From: Hirudinaria manillensis
Taxonomy: Eukaryota > Annelida > Clitellata > Hirudinida > Hirudinidae
Assembly: GCA_034509925.1 (NCBI GenBank)
Contig: CM067531.1
Coordinates: forward strand, 9,755,819 to 9,819,818
Direction of reading: 5' to 3'
Length of the DNA stretch: 64,000 nucleotides
This document shows, piece after piece, positions 13,001 to 23,456 of the stretch (positions are counted from its first letter, which is position 1; each line of letters starts with the position of its first letter). A program made the translations under genes and the position numbers. The notes below the pieces were generated by a model, which worked only from the letters and a program-made list of their open reading frames with translations, did not search any database and was not told the DNA's origin.

Positions 13001-13532
13001 AGAATATTTATTTTGATATTGAACAAAATATGTTTGGAATTTTAGAGTGGTGAATGTTTCGTTGGGGTTGATACCATTATATTCAGATATGGAAATTTTC
13101 CTATTCCTGCATATTTAAAAGAAGCATATTTAAATCCATCGAAATGCCATAAACTGCCGTGGTTAATTGAGGTTCTAGTCCGTGAATGGTGAGGATAAAT
13201 ACTACGTAACAAGCATCATGCCAGGTTATGTTTTAGTTAAACAATGCCTTCTTAAATTCCAGTCCTTTTCTAATTTTACCCAAACGACACGAATACCTGA
13301 TGGAACATTTGATGAAGTTATTGAAAGGTGAAGAAATTGATGATGTGAGTTATTCTGTTATGTCTATATGACTTCACTCGTCTTAAATTTTTAGATTTAT
13401 GATTTACCCAACCTGATTATTAAGCCATTTATATTACACTCTGTTAATCTGTTAATCTTTAATTTATTCATTCGGTTACAGTGGGCACATGAAGATCTTT
13501 TTTTAGCTTATAATTACCAGAATAGGAGATAG
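10014..13532 (+). CDS. Gene X copy 1: uncharacterised 507-aa protein, 15 exons
   Basis: Exons: 10014-10047, 10305-10337, 10500-10542, 10656-10750, 10857-10933, 11243-11358, 11418-11536, 11609-11701, 11783-11868, 12085-12234, 12519-12629, 12692-12982, 13046-13188, 13263-13344, 13482-13532 (stop TAG). Every junction is GT-AG and in phase, giving 507 codons plus stop; that consistency is the main evidence that it is real. The protein begins MAFQSSAVAST, is soluble-looking and largely helical, has no signal peptide or clear membrane segment, has an acidic Ser/Asp/Glu-rich stretch in exon 12, and ends FLAYNYQNRR. No domain family was recognised. The 12,349-12,460 segment also shows splice-like edges, but including it breaks the phase, so it was left intronic. 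Gene X lies between KIDINS220 and the TUBGCP5 3' end and is duplicated at 24.4-27.9 kb. Confidence 0.8.
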
Positions 13533-13689
13533 TTGGTAATTTTAACGAAATGTACTTTGACGTTAATAAACTTTTCTGATTCCAAATGTGATAAAATTGA
13601 GTGTCTAAATGATATTAATTGATTTATGATATTATAATATGAGTCTGTGATGCAATCGCAAACGAGTGTGACCTCATTTATGCTTCAGT

Positions 13690-14110
13690 AACTCCCTAAA
13701 CCTTGGCGCAAAGTTTAGAATTACCGATATCTATACCACAGTAATCATCATTATTTTGAGAATATGACTGATTCCTTGATGATTCATAGACTTCGTTACT
13801 TTCATTGTTATCTTTTTCAAGATTGCTTTCACTGGCATTAGTATCTTCATCGGTATCGTTTTCGACACCAGCTATTGTCATGATTTTCATATCCGCCATT
13901 ATCATCAACTCCCTCGTCACTCCTACCATTCCTAAATGACTTTCGAACCACTGATTCAACCAAGTTTGGTGGAAAAAGTGAGTACAGGAGAGTTGAATTG
14001 TTATTATCTGATGTTCATAATCATCCTGGCAAATGATGCACTTCAATTCTTGGCCTGCGTGTGATAGGTGGATCTCTAGCTCAAGTAGTTCGTCCAAAGT
14101 TTGTCGATGA
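13690..14110 (-). pseudogene. RING-H2-like fragment, eroded
   Basis: The minus-strand reading frame from about 14,110 contains ELKCIICQDDYEHQ and LSCTHFFHQTWLNQWF. These are the first two Cys ligands and the C-x-H-x2-H core of a RING-H2 finger, the type found in E3 ubiquitin ligases. Where the final C-x2-C pair should follow ESH, the sequence reads LGMVGVTREL, so the last zinc ligands are gone. An acidic, Asn/Ser-rich tail follows. It exists only in copy 1; copy 2 has about 100 unrelated bases there. It could be an exon of a larger gene, but is more likely a dead fragment. Confidence 0.6.
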
Positions 14111-14512
14111 GCTTCCTTTGACCTTCAGGTATTCGTCAGTGGCTTGGAATAAGCTGTAACAACTGTGTCATATTTTAGCTGACTGGTAACGTTCACGTTA
14201 TAAAAACGCACCCCTAATTCGCAATCTAACTTTTGAGAAATCAGTCTAACTGAGCTGAAGATCATCTCTCACGTCCCCAATCAATATTTACACGTAATCA
14301 TTTGAATTTTAATTGCAACATCAAGTGAGAAAATCCTTGAAGATCACCGAAGTGAAACTTCATTTGAACTTTGGTGAATTGATGCACGAACTGAACGTGA
14401 ATGCCAGGAGTTCCACTGCAGATTAAAACATGGAATTCAATTGAAGGAATTCTAGCTAATTCCATTAACCATTTAACAGCAATGATAATAATAACAATAA
14501 CAGTTTTGTTTT

Positions 14513-15677
14513 CTAAAAGACAGCCAATAACAAAGACAATAACCAACAGTGCGCCTTTGAGCCTCTTGCAATCACTTTCCTGATCATCGAGGATAAGAAC
14601 TGAATGCACCTGTTATATTCCAATTCCATCTCCTGCAGGACTCTTTCGCTTTTAAAAAGAATAGCTCACTTTAAACAAACACGCAATATTCACTTTAAAA
14701 CATAATTAAAGTGAAAATTAATTAAAGTTTTGTTTCTTAAGTTGACTGCAAAAATGAATCAAATGGCAAGATAGATCAGCAGACCGAATATCCTTAGACT
14801 TCCATATCCTGCTGACATCCAGCGACATCTGGAGGACTTTGATGATCAATTTCTTGATGACACTGACCTTTTCGTGCAGGAGGCACCTGTCATGGATTGT
14901 TTCCAGATAGCAGGAATGGATATGTAGGATTTCATCAAAGTCTTGGCACGCATCAAGTTTTGTTAGATACTCGAGGCCTACCGAATGAAGGATCTGTTAG
15001 GAAAAGAGACCAATCCAAATAACTAATAATAATAACAGTAATAGTAATTAATGAATAATATTATTATAACTTCAGCATAATATAATGCTATTATTAATGT
15101 ATAGTTAATAATACTAAACAAAAAGAACTCCAAATGAATAATGACATTAAGGACAATAAGGACCACACACCCTAGTCATGATGTAGTTTTGGAAGCTGTT
15201 GACGAAATTAAGGATAGACATTTTGAAGATGAACATCCGATGCATCAATGATTCATGTGCTGCTGAGCCCTGAAGATCTGAAATAAAAAGTACAATAAAA
15301 TATTTCATGAATATTGACTGATGTAATAATGTTAATTATATATAATAATAATTAATTTAATATTAATTATATATAATAAATTTAACAACTAATAATTCAA
15401 TTGATTTATTTAATCTGTTGTTGTTCAAGTCTTAAGCAGCCCTGAGATTGAAAGACGTACTGCATTCATTTTTTTAAAATAAAATAAACAGAAAGATAAT
15501 AATATAGTAATTATTAATGGAATTATTAAAGTAGAAATGAATAGGAGGATCGCCACCGGAGAATCTGAGGCAGTCTAGAGAGTACTTTGCCCACTTGATT
15601 TGGAGCAGGAACTGAAAGATGTCACTGTAGGTAGACATACTTTTCGAGCTGAAGACCATGTCACATGGCCATGGAGC
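14513..15677 (-). pseudogene. Truncated TUBGCP5 3' end in duplication copy 1
   Basis: Holds only the last four coding exons: 15677-15557, 15277-15171, 14993-14747 and 14640-14513 (stop). They match the C-terminal gamma-tubulin-binding domain of the full gene (e.g. [12 protein letters not shown]), keep frame and splice sites, and differ little from copy 2. The duplication edge at about 15,902 lies in the intron upstream of the first of these exons, so no N-terminal exons are attached and it cannot encode a whole GCP5. Confidence 0.9.
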
Positions 15678-16014
15678 CTGAGATAAAAATGATCAATTTA
15701 TAACATTAATAATAATAATAATAATAACACATTATCAATAATTTATTAAAGATATGGAAATAATTATTAAAAGTTGAATGACATGCTTTTAGAATCAGTG
15801 GTCACAAATTATTTAGGGCTGCACGTACCAAAAGTTCCTGCTAACCACCGTCCGTTAAATAATTAGCATTTAAAATTATAATAATTTAACATATGTTAAT
15901 TCTTTAACGAGACGAAGCCTCTAGGGTCACTTTCATGAACAGGCTTCGTGGTTTTTCCATGTTCAAACCATCGTCAACATTTGTTTATAATTTAAATTGT
16001 TTATATGATATTAA

Positions 16015-16127
16015 CTATTATTATTATCATTTTATATTATTATTACTATTATTACTATTATTAATATTATTTTTATTATTATTATCATTTTATATTATTA
16101 TTACTATTATTACTATTATTAATATTA

Positions 16128-16158
<31 letters not shown>

Positions 16159-16168
16159 CATTATTATC

Positions 16169-16246
<78 letters not shown>

Positions 16247-16275
16247 GTTATTATCATTATTATTATTATTATTCC
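16015..16275. repeat. (ATT)n microsatellite, ~260 bp
   Basis: Long ATT array with ATC and ACT interruptions. The first ~100 bp is itself tandemly duplicated (a 'ttttatattattattactatt' segment occurs twice). Confidence 0.95.
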
Positions 16276-16574
16276 TTTGTGCAGTGGCTTAAAAGAGGAA
16301 CAACCGAATAAGCAAAGGTGCAGTAAGTTGTCAACGTCCTTCTTATTTTCTGGACACTCAAATGAAATTAATGACTTTACCTTCACCTTCTCCTCCTCTT
16401 TTCCTTCCTTTCTTTCTTTCTTTCTTTCTTTCTTCCTTCATTCCTTCCACGCTTAAGTTACGACCGCAGCCATTAATTTTGCCATTAGTTCGTTATTTTT
16501 AGTACTTTTGTTATTATTGTTCTTTACTATTATTATTATTTATTATTATTATTATTAATATGATTATTATTATT

Positions 16575-16920
16575 TTAAATAATAATAATAATAAGTCATT
16601 TATATAGCACCGAACGCGTGAGCTACAGAGGTGCTGTACCGTTATATATACCGTATATAAATGACTTATTATTATTTTAAATAATAATAATAATAAGTCA
16701 TTTATATAGCGCCGAACGCGTGAGCTACAGAGGTGCTGTACCGTTCAAATTCATGCGAGCCAGTGCAACAATTACAAGAATCAAAACGCCTAAAAAAGAG
16801 AGTCTTGAGTCTCTTCTTAAAGTCGGCGGTTGACATTTCAGATCTTAACAGGGGTGGCAGACTGTTCCATATAGATGGAGCGGCAAATCTGAACGAGCCA
16901 GCCTGGAATCTTTATTAGTC
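16575..16920. repeat. Dispersed repeat with ~25-bp inverted repeat
   Basis: A segment with taagtcatttatatagc and cgaacgcgtgagctacagag occurs twice (about 16,594 and 16,697). Between the copies, an inverted atataaatgacttattatta lets 16,655-16,710 fold into a hairpin. The following 'ggcagactgttccatatag' region resembles, from memory, a non-autonomous repeat common in marine invertebrate genomes; that assignment is tentative. Confidence 0.6.
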
Positions 16921-17655
16921 TTTAATCAGTCTTTATTATTAGTGGTAATAGTAGGAGTAAACGGTTATAGTGTCAGTTTGAAAATGAATTAATTAGCAGG
17001 GCAAATAAACATTAATCAATAAGTTCAAAGAAACCAGAAACATTCAACATTCATAAAATTTATTAAATTTATTAATCGAAATAAAATAAAATAAAATAAT
17101 TGAATTATTATTTATTAAATAAAATGTCAAAGTAAACTTCAAAATAAATTTCATCAAAATGAATTACCAAAATAAATTAAAATAAAATAATAATAAAAAT
17201 AATAATAAAATTAATAATAAAATAATAATAATAATAATAATAATATCTTTCCAAGGGTAGAACAAAACTCGTTGAAAGTCCATCGAGACAAAAACTGAGA
17301 ACAAAAATTGCAATAAATTCCTCTCTTGCAGCGACATCTGACGACGTTTGATTCTACGCTGGGAGCTGGAAGATTGAAACCAAAAACATATCGTATTTAG
17401 AGGATTATTTACAGGATTATTTATTTATTCATTTAAATCAAATTTATATTATTTATTTAAATAAATAAATTCTAATCCACTTTTAAACGAATATCTGGAA
17501 ATGAATCGATAATAAATTTGACTTGAATTTAAAAATAATAATAATAATTTTATAAAAAAAATTAATAAATAAAAAAAATCATAATAATAAATTTTTTAAA
17601 AATTATTTTGCTATTTAAATATTATTTTTAGTGATTTTAAAATTATTTCGATAAA

Positions 17656-19833
17656 ATGGAGATTTCCATGAATTTATTAGCAGCGACTCGTTTTTTTTTT
17701 AATAATCAGACTAATCTGCACGGTCAAATGAATATCAAAAGATCTGATGAGAAAGAGTACATCGTCAGAACCAAAGGGCGCAAACCTCGACGCGTCCACG
17801 CTGATGAAGATCCTCTTCCTTCTCCTCCTCCTCCTCCTCATCATCATCAAAACCATAACCGACATCATTATCATAAGCAGCAGCATCATCACCATCATCA
17901 ACACTATCGTCGCCTCCCCAATGGACGTCTTCATCGTCGTCAGCCTAGCAATCGCAATCATCATCATCTTCTTCTCCATCGCAATCATCATCCTCATCGT
18001 CATCCTCCCCTTCTTCATCGTCACCGTCATCACCATCATCGTCATCAACGTCAGCAGCATAATTATAATCAATGCTGGAGAATTTACAGCCAGTCGACTG
18101 GCTCCCCGACAGGAGGATGTAAATTGACCAGGATCAGAAGCACAAGTAGCACCGGTAGCAGAAGCAGCAACAGAAGCAGCAGTAGTAGCAACAAGAGTAG
18201 TACGAGAAGGGAATTAATTTTATCGATCTCTCTGCCACTTTTCATGATCTTCGCAAAAGCGGTGTCGACCAATCAGGCCAGGTGCAACGTGGTCACCATG
18301 TTCAGACTCAAGACGGCCGACTGCATCGGCCGGCAGCTGACCTCCGTGCCCTTCGACCTCGACTCCGACCTCAAAGTCTTCAAGCTCTCTTCGAACAGTC
18401 TCATCTCCCTGGAATACGTGGACTTCCACAACTACGTCCACCTTCACGAAATCAGTCTGACCCAGAACCGGATCGAGTTCATCTATCCGTCCACCTTCGC
18501 ACCTCTGAAACTCCTCCAAGTACTTGACCTGGAAGGAAACGGTCTGTACGAGATCAAAGACTACTACTTTGCCAACGTCTCGTCACTGAGGGTTCTCATT
18601 CTCAAGAACAACCCTCTACACAGGATAGCCGACCAATCGTTTCAGAATCTCTACAATCTCGAGTTGCTCAGTCTCGAGAGCTGCTACCTCACCAGCTTCA
18701 GGCCTCCGCTCATGAAGGACCTCGGCAGGCTTCAGGAACTCAACCTGGCTCACAATCGACTGACCGGCTTGGAGGAAAGCATGCGTCCGTTTCTCTCGAA
18801 GTTCACCTTCAAGGTCCTCGTCAAGGTCGCCAGAGACGACGACAACGATGACGGAAGCGGCTCGTGGTTCTTTCGCCGGTCGTCGTCGACGTCTGCGGAT
18901 GTCTTGCTGGGCATCGGGGTGGGTCTCTCGGTGCTGATCATGTCCATCCTGGTGGCCGCGCTCGTCTTTCTACTTAAGAACAAGTCGTCTCAGAGCCGTC
19001 CGTCGATAACCTCGCAGAACGGCTCGGCCTGCAAGCGAGGCAAGATGTCGCTCAGCTCGGCCGAGAAACTCCAGTGTCTGGAAAGCGAAGGAACAGCCGA
19101 AGACAAGCTCTTGAAGGAAAACTACTATATCTTTGCTCCCGTCCTCGGCGATACCGTTCGACCGTGTTCACCGCTCGAGTCTCGAACCTTCAGACTAGCC
19201 GACTCGTTCGTCTTTCCCGAGCTAATTCCCGACTTCAGCGGCGAGCGAAGAAGTCCGAACACGTCGTCCACATCTGCGGCGGCAACTGCGGGCGTTGCGT
19301 CTTCGACTACGCTGTCGTCAACGTCGCCGTCGTCGACGAAGACGACGATACAGTCCATTCTCATGGGTAGCTCGAGCGCAGTCCACTCCGACTTCAAGAC
19401 GGAGGTGAGCGCGACCAGAAGACAATTCGAAACGCTCGACATGCCAGGCTGCAGGAAGAAGCAGCAGCACAGAGTCAACTTCACGCTGGAGTCCCACCAA
19501 ACGAAGACCCTAGGAGAATGCGCGAAGCTGTCGAAAAGTTCGTTGGACTGTCGAGATAAGAAGACGTCGGGCTGGTGGCGCGACTCTGAAATTGAAAATC
19601 CGAAAGCAGAACGGTTCAAGCTCAGAGGAGTCGCGAAAAGTGCCTTGAAGAAGAAGAGGGAGATTCCAGTCGCAGACGCATCCATCAATCTCTCGGGCTC
19701 CGGATCGACGATAGCCCATCAGACGAGGAACGAATGTCAAATGGTTTCGGGCCACCAAACCAGAAGGATGTCCTTCGAATTGGCCATGGAAGAGATCCTT
19801 AACGGCTCCTCTAGGAAGGGCAACAAATTTTAA
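17656..19833 (+). CDS. Single-exon leucine-rich-repeat transmembrane protein
   Basis: Open frame of 725 codons. Residues ~55-140 are Pro/His/Arg-rich, encoded by CAT/CATC microsatellite. A Ser/Arg stretch and a hydrophobic segment ILSISLPLFMIFAKA (~189-203), plausibly the true signal peptide, lead to ARCNVV. About six LRRs follow (residues ~230-375; e.g. LQVLDLEGNGLYEI, LQELNLAHNRLTGL), then an acidic linker, a transmembrane helix at 416-440 (VLLGIGVGLSVLIMSILVAA), and a ~285-residue Ser/Lys-rich cytoplasmic tail. No Cys-rich C-terminal LRR cap is visible between the repeats and the membrane. The topology suggests an adhesion or receptor-like surface protein. The start is uncertain: the His-rich N-terminus may not be translated, and an upstream exon or a nearer ATG (e.g. 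18244) could be used. The coding part is much more GC-rich than its surroundings. Confidence 0.8.
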   Translation: MEISMNLLAATRFFFNNQTNLHGQMNIKRSDEKEYIVRTKGRKPRRVHADEDPLPSPPPPPHHHQNHNRHHYHKQQHHHHHQHYRRLPNGRLHRRQPSNRNHHHLLLHRNHHPHRHPPLLHRHRHHHHRHQRQQHNYNQCWRIYSQSTGSPTGGCKLTRIRSTSSTGSRSSNRSSSSSNKSSTRRELILSISLPLFMIFAKAVSTNQARCNVVTMFRLKTADCIGRQLTSVPFDLDSDLKVFKLSSNSLISLEYVDFHNYVHLHEISLTQNRIEFIYPSTFAPLKLLQVLDLEGNGLYEIKDYYFANVSSLRVLILKNNPLHRIADQSFQNLYNLELLSLESCYLTSFRPPLMKDLGRLQELNLAHNRLTGLEESMRPFLSKFTFKVLVKVARDDDNDDGSGSWFFRRSSSTSADVLLGIGVGLSVLIMSILVAALVFLLKNKSSQSRPSITSQNGSACKRGKMSLSSAEKLQCLESEGTAEDKLLKENYYIFAPVLGDTVRPCSPLESRTFRLADSFVFPELIPDFSGERRSPNTSSTSAAATAGVASSTTLSSTSPSSTKTTIQSILMGSSSAVHSDFKTEVSATRRQFETLDMPGCRKKQQHRVNFTLESHQTKTLGECAKLSKSSLDCRDKKTSGWWRDSEIENPKAERFKLRGVAKSALKKKREIPVADASINLSGSGSTIAHQTRNECQMVSGHQTRRMSFELAMEEILNGSSRKGNKF

Positions 19834-20643
19834 TTTCATTGTTTTTTTAGAATTTAATTTTGACGGGAGAAAAAATAATTACGTCTGTTGTGTATTATAT
19901 TCGGCTCGAAGACAGTCAAATTATTTTTCGGATGAAGATAAGAAAATAAAATAAACGAAAAAATCCATCCGAGAAGAAAATCTAAGGCTGAAAAAACATC
20001 GGCGGGTTATTAGGGTTTCTGCGTGTAAATTCCAGTTTCGGATGAGAGTAAATCGAAAGTGAAACTAATGAATTTTTTGGATCGTCTGGACTCATTCGGG
20101 TGAGAAATTGGTCTGAGACGGTGATGGAATTCGAATTTTCTTTAACAAATGACTTTTCCGGCTAAAGCTGGATTTCTTTGAGCGATAAAAGGATCTCCAA
20201 TCGAAAAAACTGCACTCTGCTAATCTACTGAACTTGATAATTTTTATCAAAAAGTACAAAAAATACTTTCTCATTAATATTTTAACAAGAATTATTGGAC
20301 ATGTTTCTCAGAGTTTTTCCGAATTTCCTCTGGTCAGCGAAGCATGTACTCGGAAGACAAAGACGTTCGAAGTACAATTCAGATATGCCTTCTTTAGAGG
20401 ACAAAGGCAGAAAAAAATATGGAATACTTCTTAAATCCTTGCATTAAATCGCCTGGTAACAGATAAGACGTTGAGAGCTTTCTGAATAATATAAATAATT
20501 TATTAAATTATTCTGCAAGGTACTCTTCACCTTTTTTCCCCCTTCCGTCAGACCGCTGAAATATCGCCCGAAACTTTTTTTTGATGAAAATCTCATTCGG
20601 AATTTTTCTGTCAATCTTTACCTAGTTCTGTTTTTATTTTTAT

Positions 20644-20770
20644 TTATTTGTTTGTTTATTTGTTTGTATGTTTATTTGTTTGTTTGTTTGTTTATTTGTT
20701 TATTTGTTTGTTTGTTGGTTTGTTTGTTTGTTTGTTTGTTTATTTGTTTATTTGTTTGTTTGTTTGATTG
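20644..20770. repeat. (TTTG/TTTA)n microsatellite
   Basis: About 30 tetranucleotide units of TTTG with TTTA variants. Confidence 0.93.
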
Positions 20771-21788
20771 TCTCCAGATTCGGAGGAATAAGGATTGAGA
20801 CGCATCGATCCATCCATTTTTTTCATCAAATTTTCTCCTGTCGCCTGCGATTTGAATCAGCAGACGACATCTCGAATCCAATTGTCGCCCAATCCCAAGA
20901 AAATTAATTTAAAATGTTCTTGCGCCACTTGATTAATTTTATGGCAATTTTATTTTCTAACAATATTAAAATAACTTTTTACGACGACATAATTTTATTT
21001 TAATGATAAATATATTTAAATCGACCTACAAACATAACAAACGTTTTCCTTAAGTCTTACAGACTTCTTAATGACAGATACAGATGATGATGACGACGAC
21101 GACGATGATGATGATGACGACGATGATGAGAGATGGTCATCAATACTCGTCACGAGGCGTAGAAAGACACTTTACTCGGTGGACATTCAATGAAATCATA
21201 CATCAACATTAAAATGAAAATTAAACGAATTTAAAAAACAATATAAAAAAAATATTATTTATTCCCATTTCAGAGAGGCTGAATTTTTGACAGACAGATG
21301 GAAGCCATCCCTTCACGCTGGTCTGAAATCGTTTTTTTGCGGAATTTTACGACAAATATCGCATTAAATCGTAAAATAATGTTAAATAATCTGTGTTTAA
21401 TGTTATTTTTATTTTTTAATTAATGTTAATTGCATAATATTACTTGTAATTGTGTGTTTACATCCATTACATCTGGGATAAAATTGAGCACGTTAAAAAT
21501 AGGATAAATAAGTGTAAATGTAATATTACATTTATAATAACAAGGATGAAAATATATTTTATTAATAATGTTATTACAAATATTTATTAATAATATTATT
21601 TAAAATATTTATTGATAATGTTATTAAAAATATTTTATCAATATTATTTAAAATATTTATTGATAATGTTATTAAAAATATTTTATCAATAATATTATTT
21701 AAAATAATTTATTAGTAATGTTATTAATATTGTTATTAACGATGAATTGTTTATAAAAAAAAATGTACTTAGTAACAATTATTATATA

Positions 21789-21918
<130 letters not shown>

Positions 21919-22980
21919 CCACTAATGGTATTATTGTGCAATTGATTGTTGAGCGGGAAATTCAATTTCGACTGAAATAAACTCCTGTAAATGGAGTCAA
22001 ATGATCCAAAGAATTGAAAATGTTTGTCAGTTATTTGTTAATTTTAAAGTCATAAATTTTGATTAATTTAAAATCAATTAATAATAATAATAATAACTTT
22101 AAAAGTCGGAAAATTATGCTTCATTTTGCAAAAAGATATTTTGAAATCCTTGTTGTTGCGTTGGATACGAAAATTAATCTTAAACTTAAATATAAATATA
22201 AACATAAATAAAAATATGAACATAAATATGAACCAGAAACCAGATGTATTATTATATGTAATATAAGCACCAAGAGGATTTCAACGCTGTGGAAAAACAA
22301 AAGCGTGAAAGGTAGATGTTTGCCGGGCACCAAGTGGGGTATAAACTTGAGCCCTACCCCCATCGTCGATTCTAATCCAGCTTGATTCCACGAGCTCTAT
22401 AAAGGCCTTTCTCTTCAGCTACAATTAAACAATAAACCCTAGCATATTTAGGCTCCTTCAGAGGATGTTGGATGAGACGATAAAGCGCTAAGCGGGATTC
22501 GACGGCACCTTCCAAAGACGCTGATGGTGAATTATGACGTAATAATAATGATGATAATTATGCCAATACTTTGCCAATATCTCGGAACACATCAATCTAA
22601 CCCTACCCTGTAACGATCGTACCATTCAAGGTAGAACACGAGATGTATGCTATAGGGTCGATCTAAAGGCTTTGATGCTTCGAAGATGTTTGCCCACGAT
22701 TCAGCCCTTCAAATTCAGCATTCGTTGGCTTTCACTGATCTCTTGACTTGGTCTCTTCAGAATCTTCTGGAAAAAAGAATTAGATTCTGATGACCGTCCG
22801 ACATATTTTTTTGGATCGAGAATAATTTCTTTCCTTTTTTTCTTTATAAGACAACAAAATAAATTGTTTTTATTTTACACATCTTTATTGTTCAAATGAC
22901 TTTTCTCCAGCTGTCTGTTCGATGAGGAGAGATTAACTGATGCTATTGAACTTTTCATGACTGCAAGCAATTACAGGGCA

Positions 22981-23093
22981 ATTGCAAGAATAAATGCAGA
23001 TTATTATTTTATTTATTATTTTATTTCGTAATTTTGTAAGAATAAATGCAGATTATTATTTTATTTATTATTTTATTTCGTAATTTGTCTCGT
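22981..23093. repeat. 49-bp perfect tandem duplication
   Basis: The unit beginning aagaataaatgcagattatt and ending ttatttcgtaatttt is present twice in a row. Confidence 0.85.
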
Positions 23094-23271
23094 AGGAAAT
23101 ATTTAGGAAGCATTTTAGAGACTTTTGTGCAGAACGTAGAATGTCAGATTTTTGCCTGATAAACGGGTTTCCCAGATGATAATTCGTTTTCAAACTTTTA
23201 AGAATTTTTAAAGGTTATGGAAAATTTGAGAAAAGTTTAAAGGTTCTGCCTAAAGGTCAACAAAATTACAG

Positions 23272-23456
23272 CTTATGTTGTCTTCGGTCACCATGACGAC
23301 GACAACAACAACAAGCACTTAACTGTGATCAGAACACAGAACTCCACTGAAAGCACGTTTAAAACTGTTCTCTTCTCAAGCCATTATTAACACAATATTA
23401 TTATCACTACAATATTACTACAATAAATTATCACTGTAAGATAATTTTCCCTACAA
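23272..23456. repeat. Relocated piece of a KIDINS220 intron
   Basis: Aligns with 2,078-2,285, the intron between KIDINS220 exons 2568-2391 and 2031-1876. Shared strings include actccactgaaagcac, gccattattaacacaatatt and ctgtaagataattttt. It is fused directly to the left edge of duplication copy 2. Confidence 0.9.

Larger units (their letters stand above)
8357..15902. repeat. Segmental duplication, copy 1
   Basis: Matches copy 2 (about 23,458-36,376) over most of its length at high identity by eye. The left junction is at 'ctgatattaaagaatgaagg'; the right junction follows 'ttaacatatgttaatt'. It differs from copy 2 by a ~715-bp segment present only here (8,788-9,501), by a RING fragment (13.68-14.10 kb), and by lacking the LTR element and the 28.2-29.16 kb insertion. 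Confidence 0.95.
15903..17655. other. Intergenic, microsatellite-rich
   Basis: Holds large ATT-type arrays, a dispersed repeat with an inverted repeat (16.58-16.92 kb) and AAT-rich sequence up to the LRR gene. No convincing exon was seen. Confidence 0.7.

Noticed and set aside
14298..14609. Minus-strand ORF (~103 aa, [10 protein letters not shown]...) and its twin at 29258-29587
   Set aside because: The same bases in another frame encode the C-terminus of TUBGCP5 ([16 protein letters not shown]...); the ORF is an overlapping shadow.
17677..18127. Alternative-frame ORFs over the His-rich part of the LRR gene
   Set aside because: CAT-repeat composition opens all frames; only one frame continues into the LRR domain.
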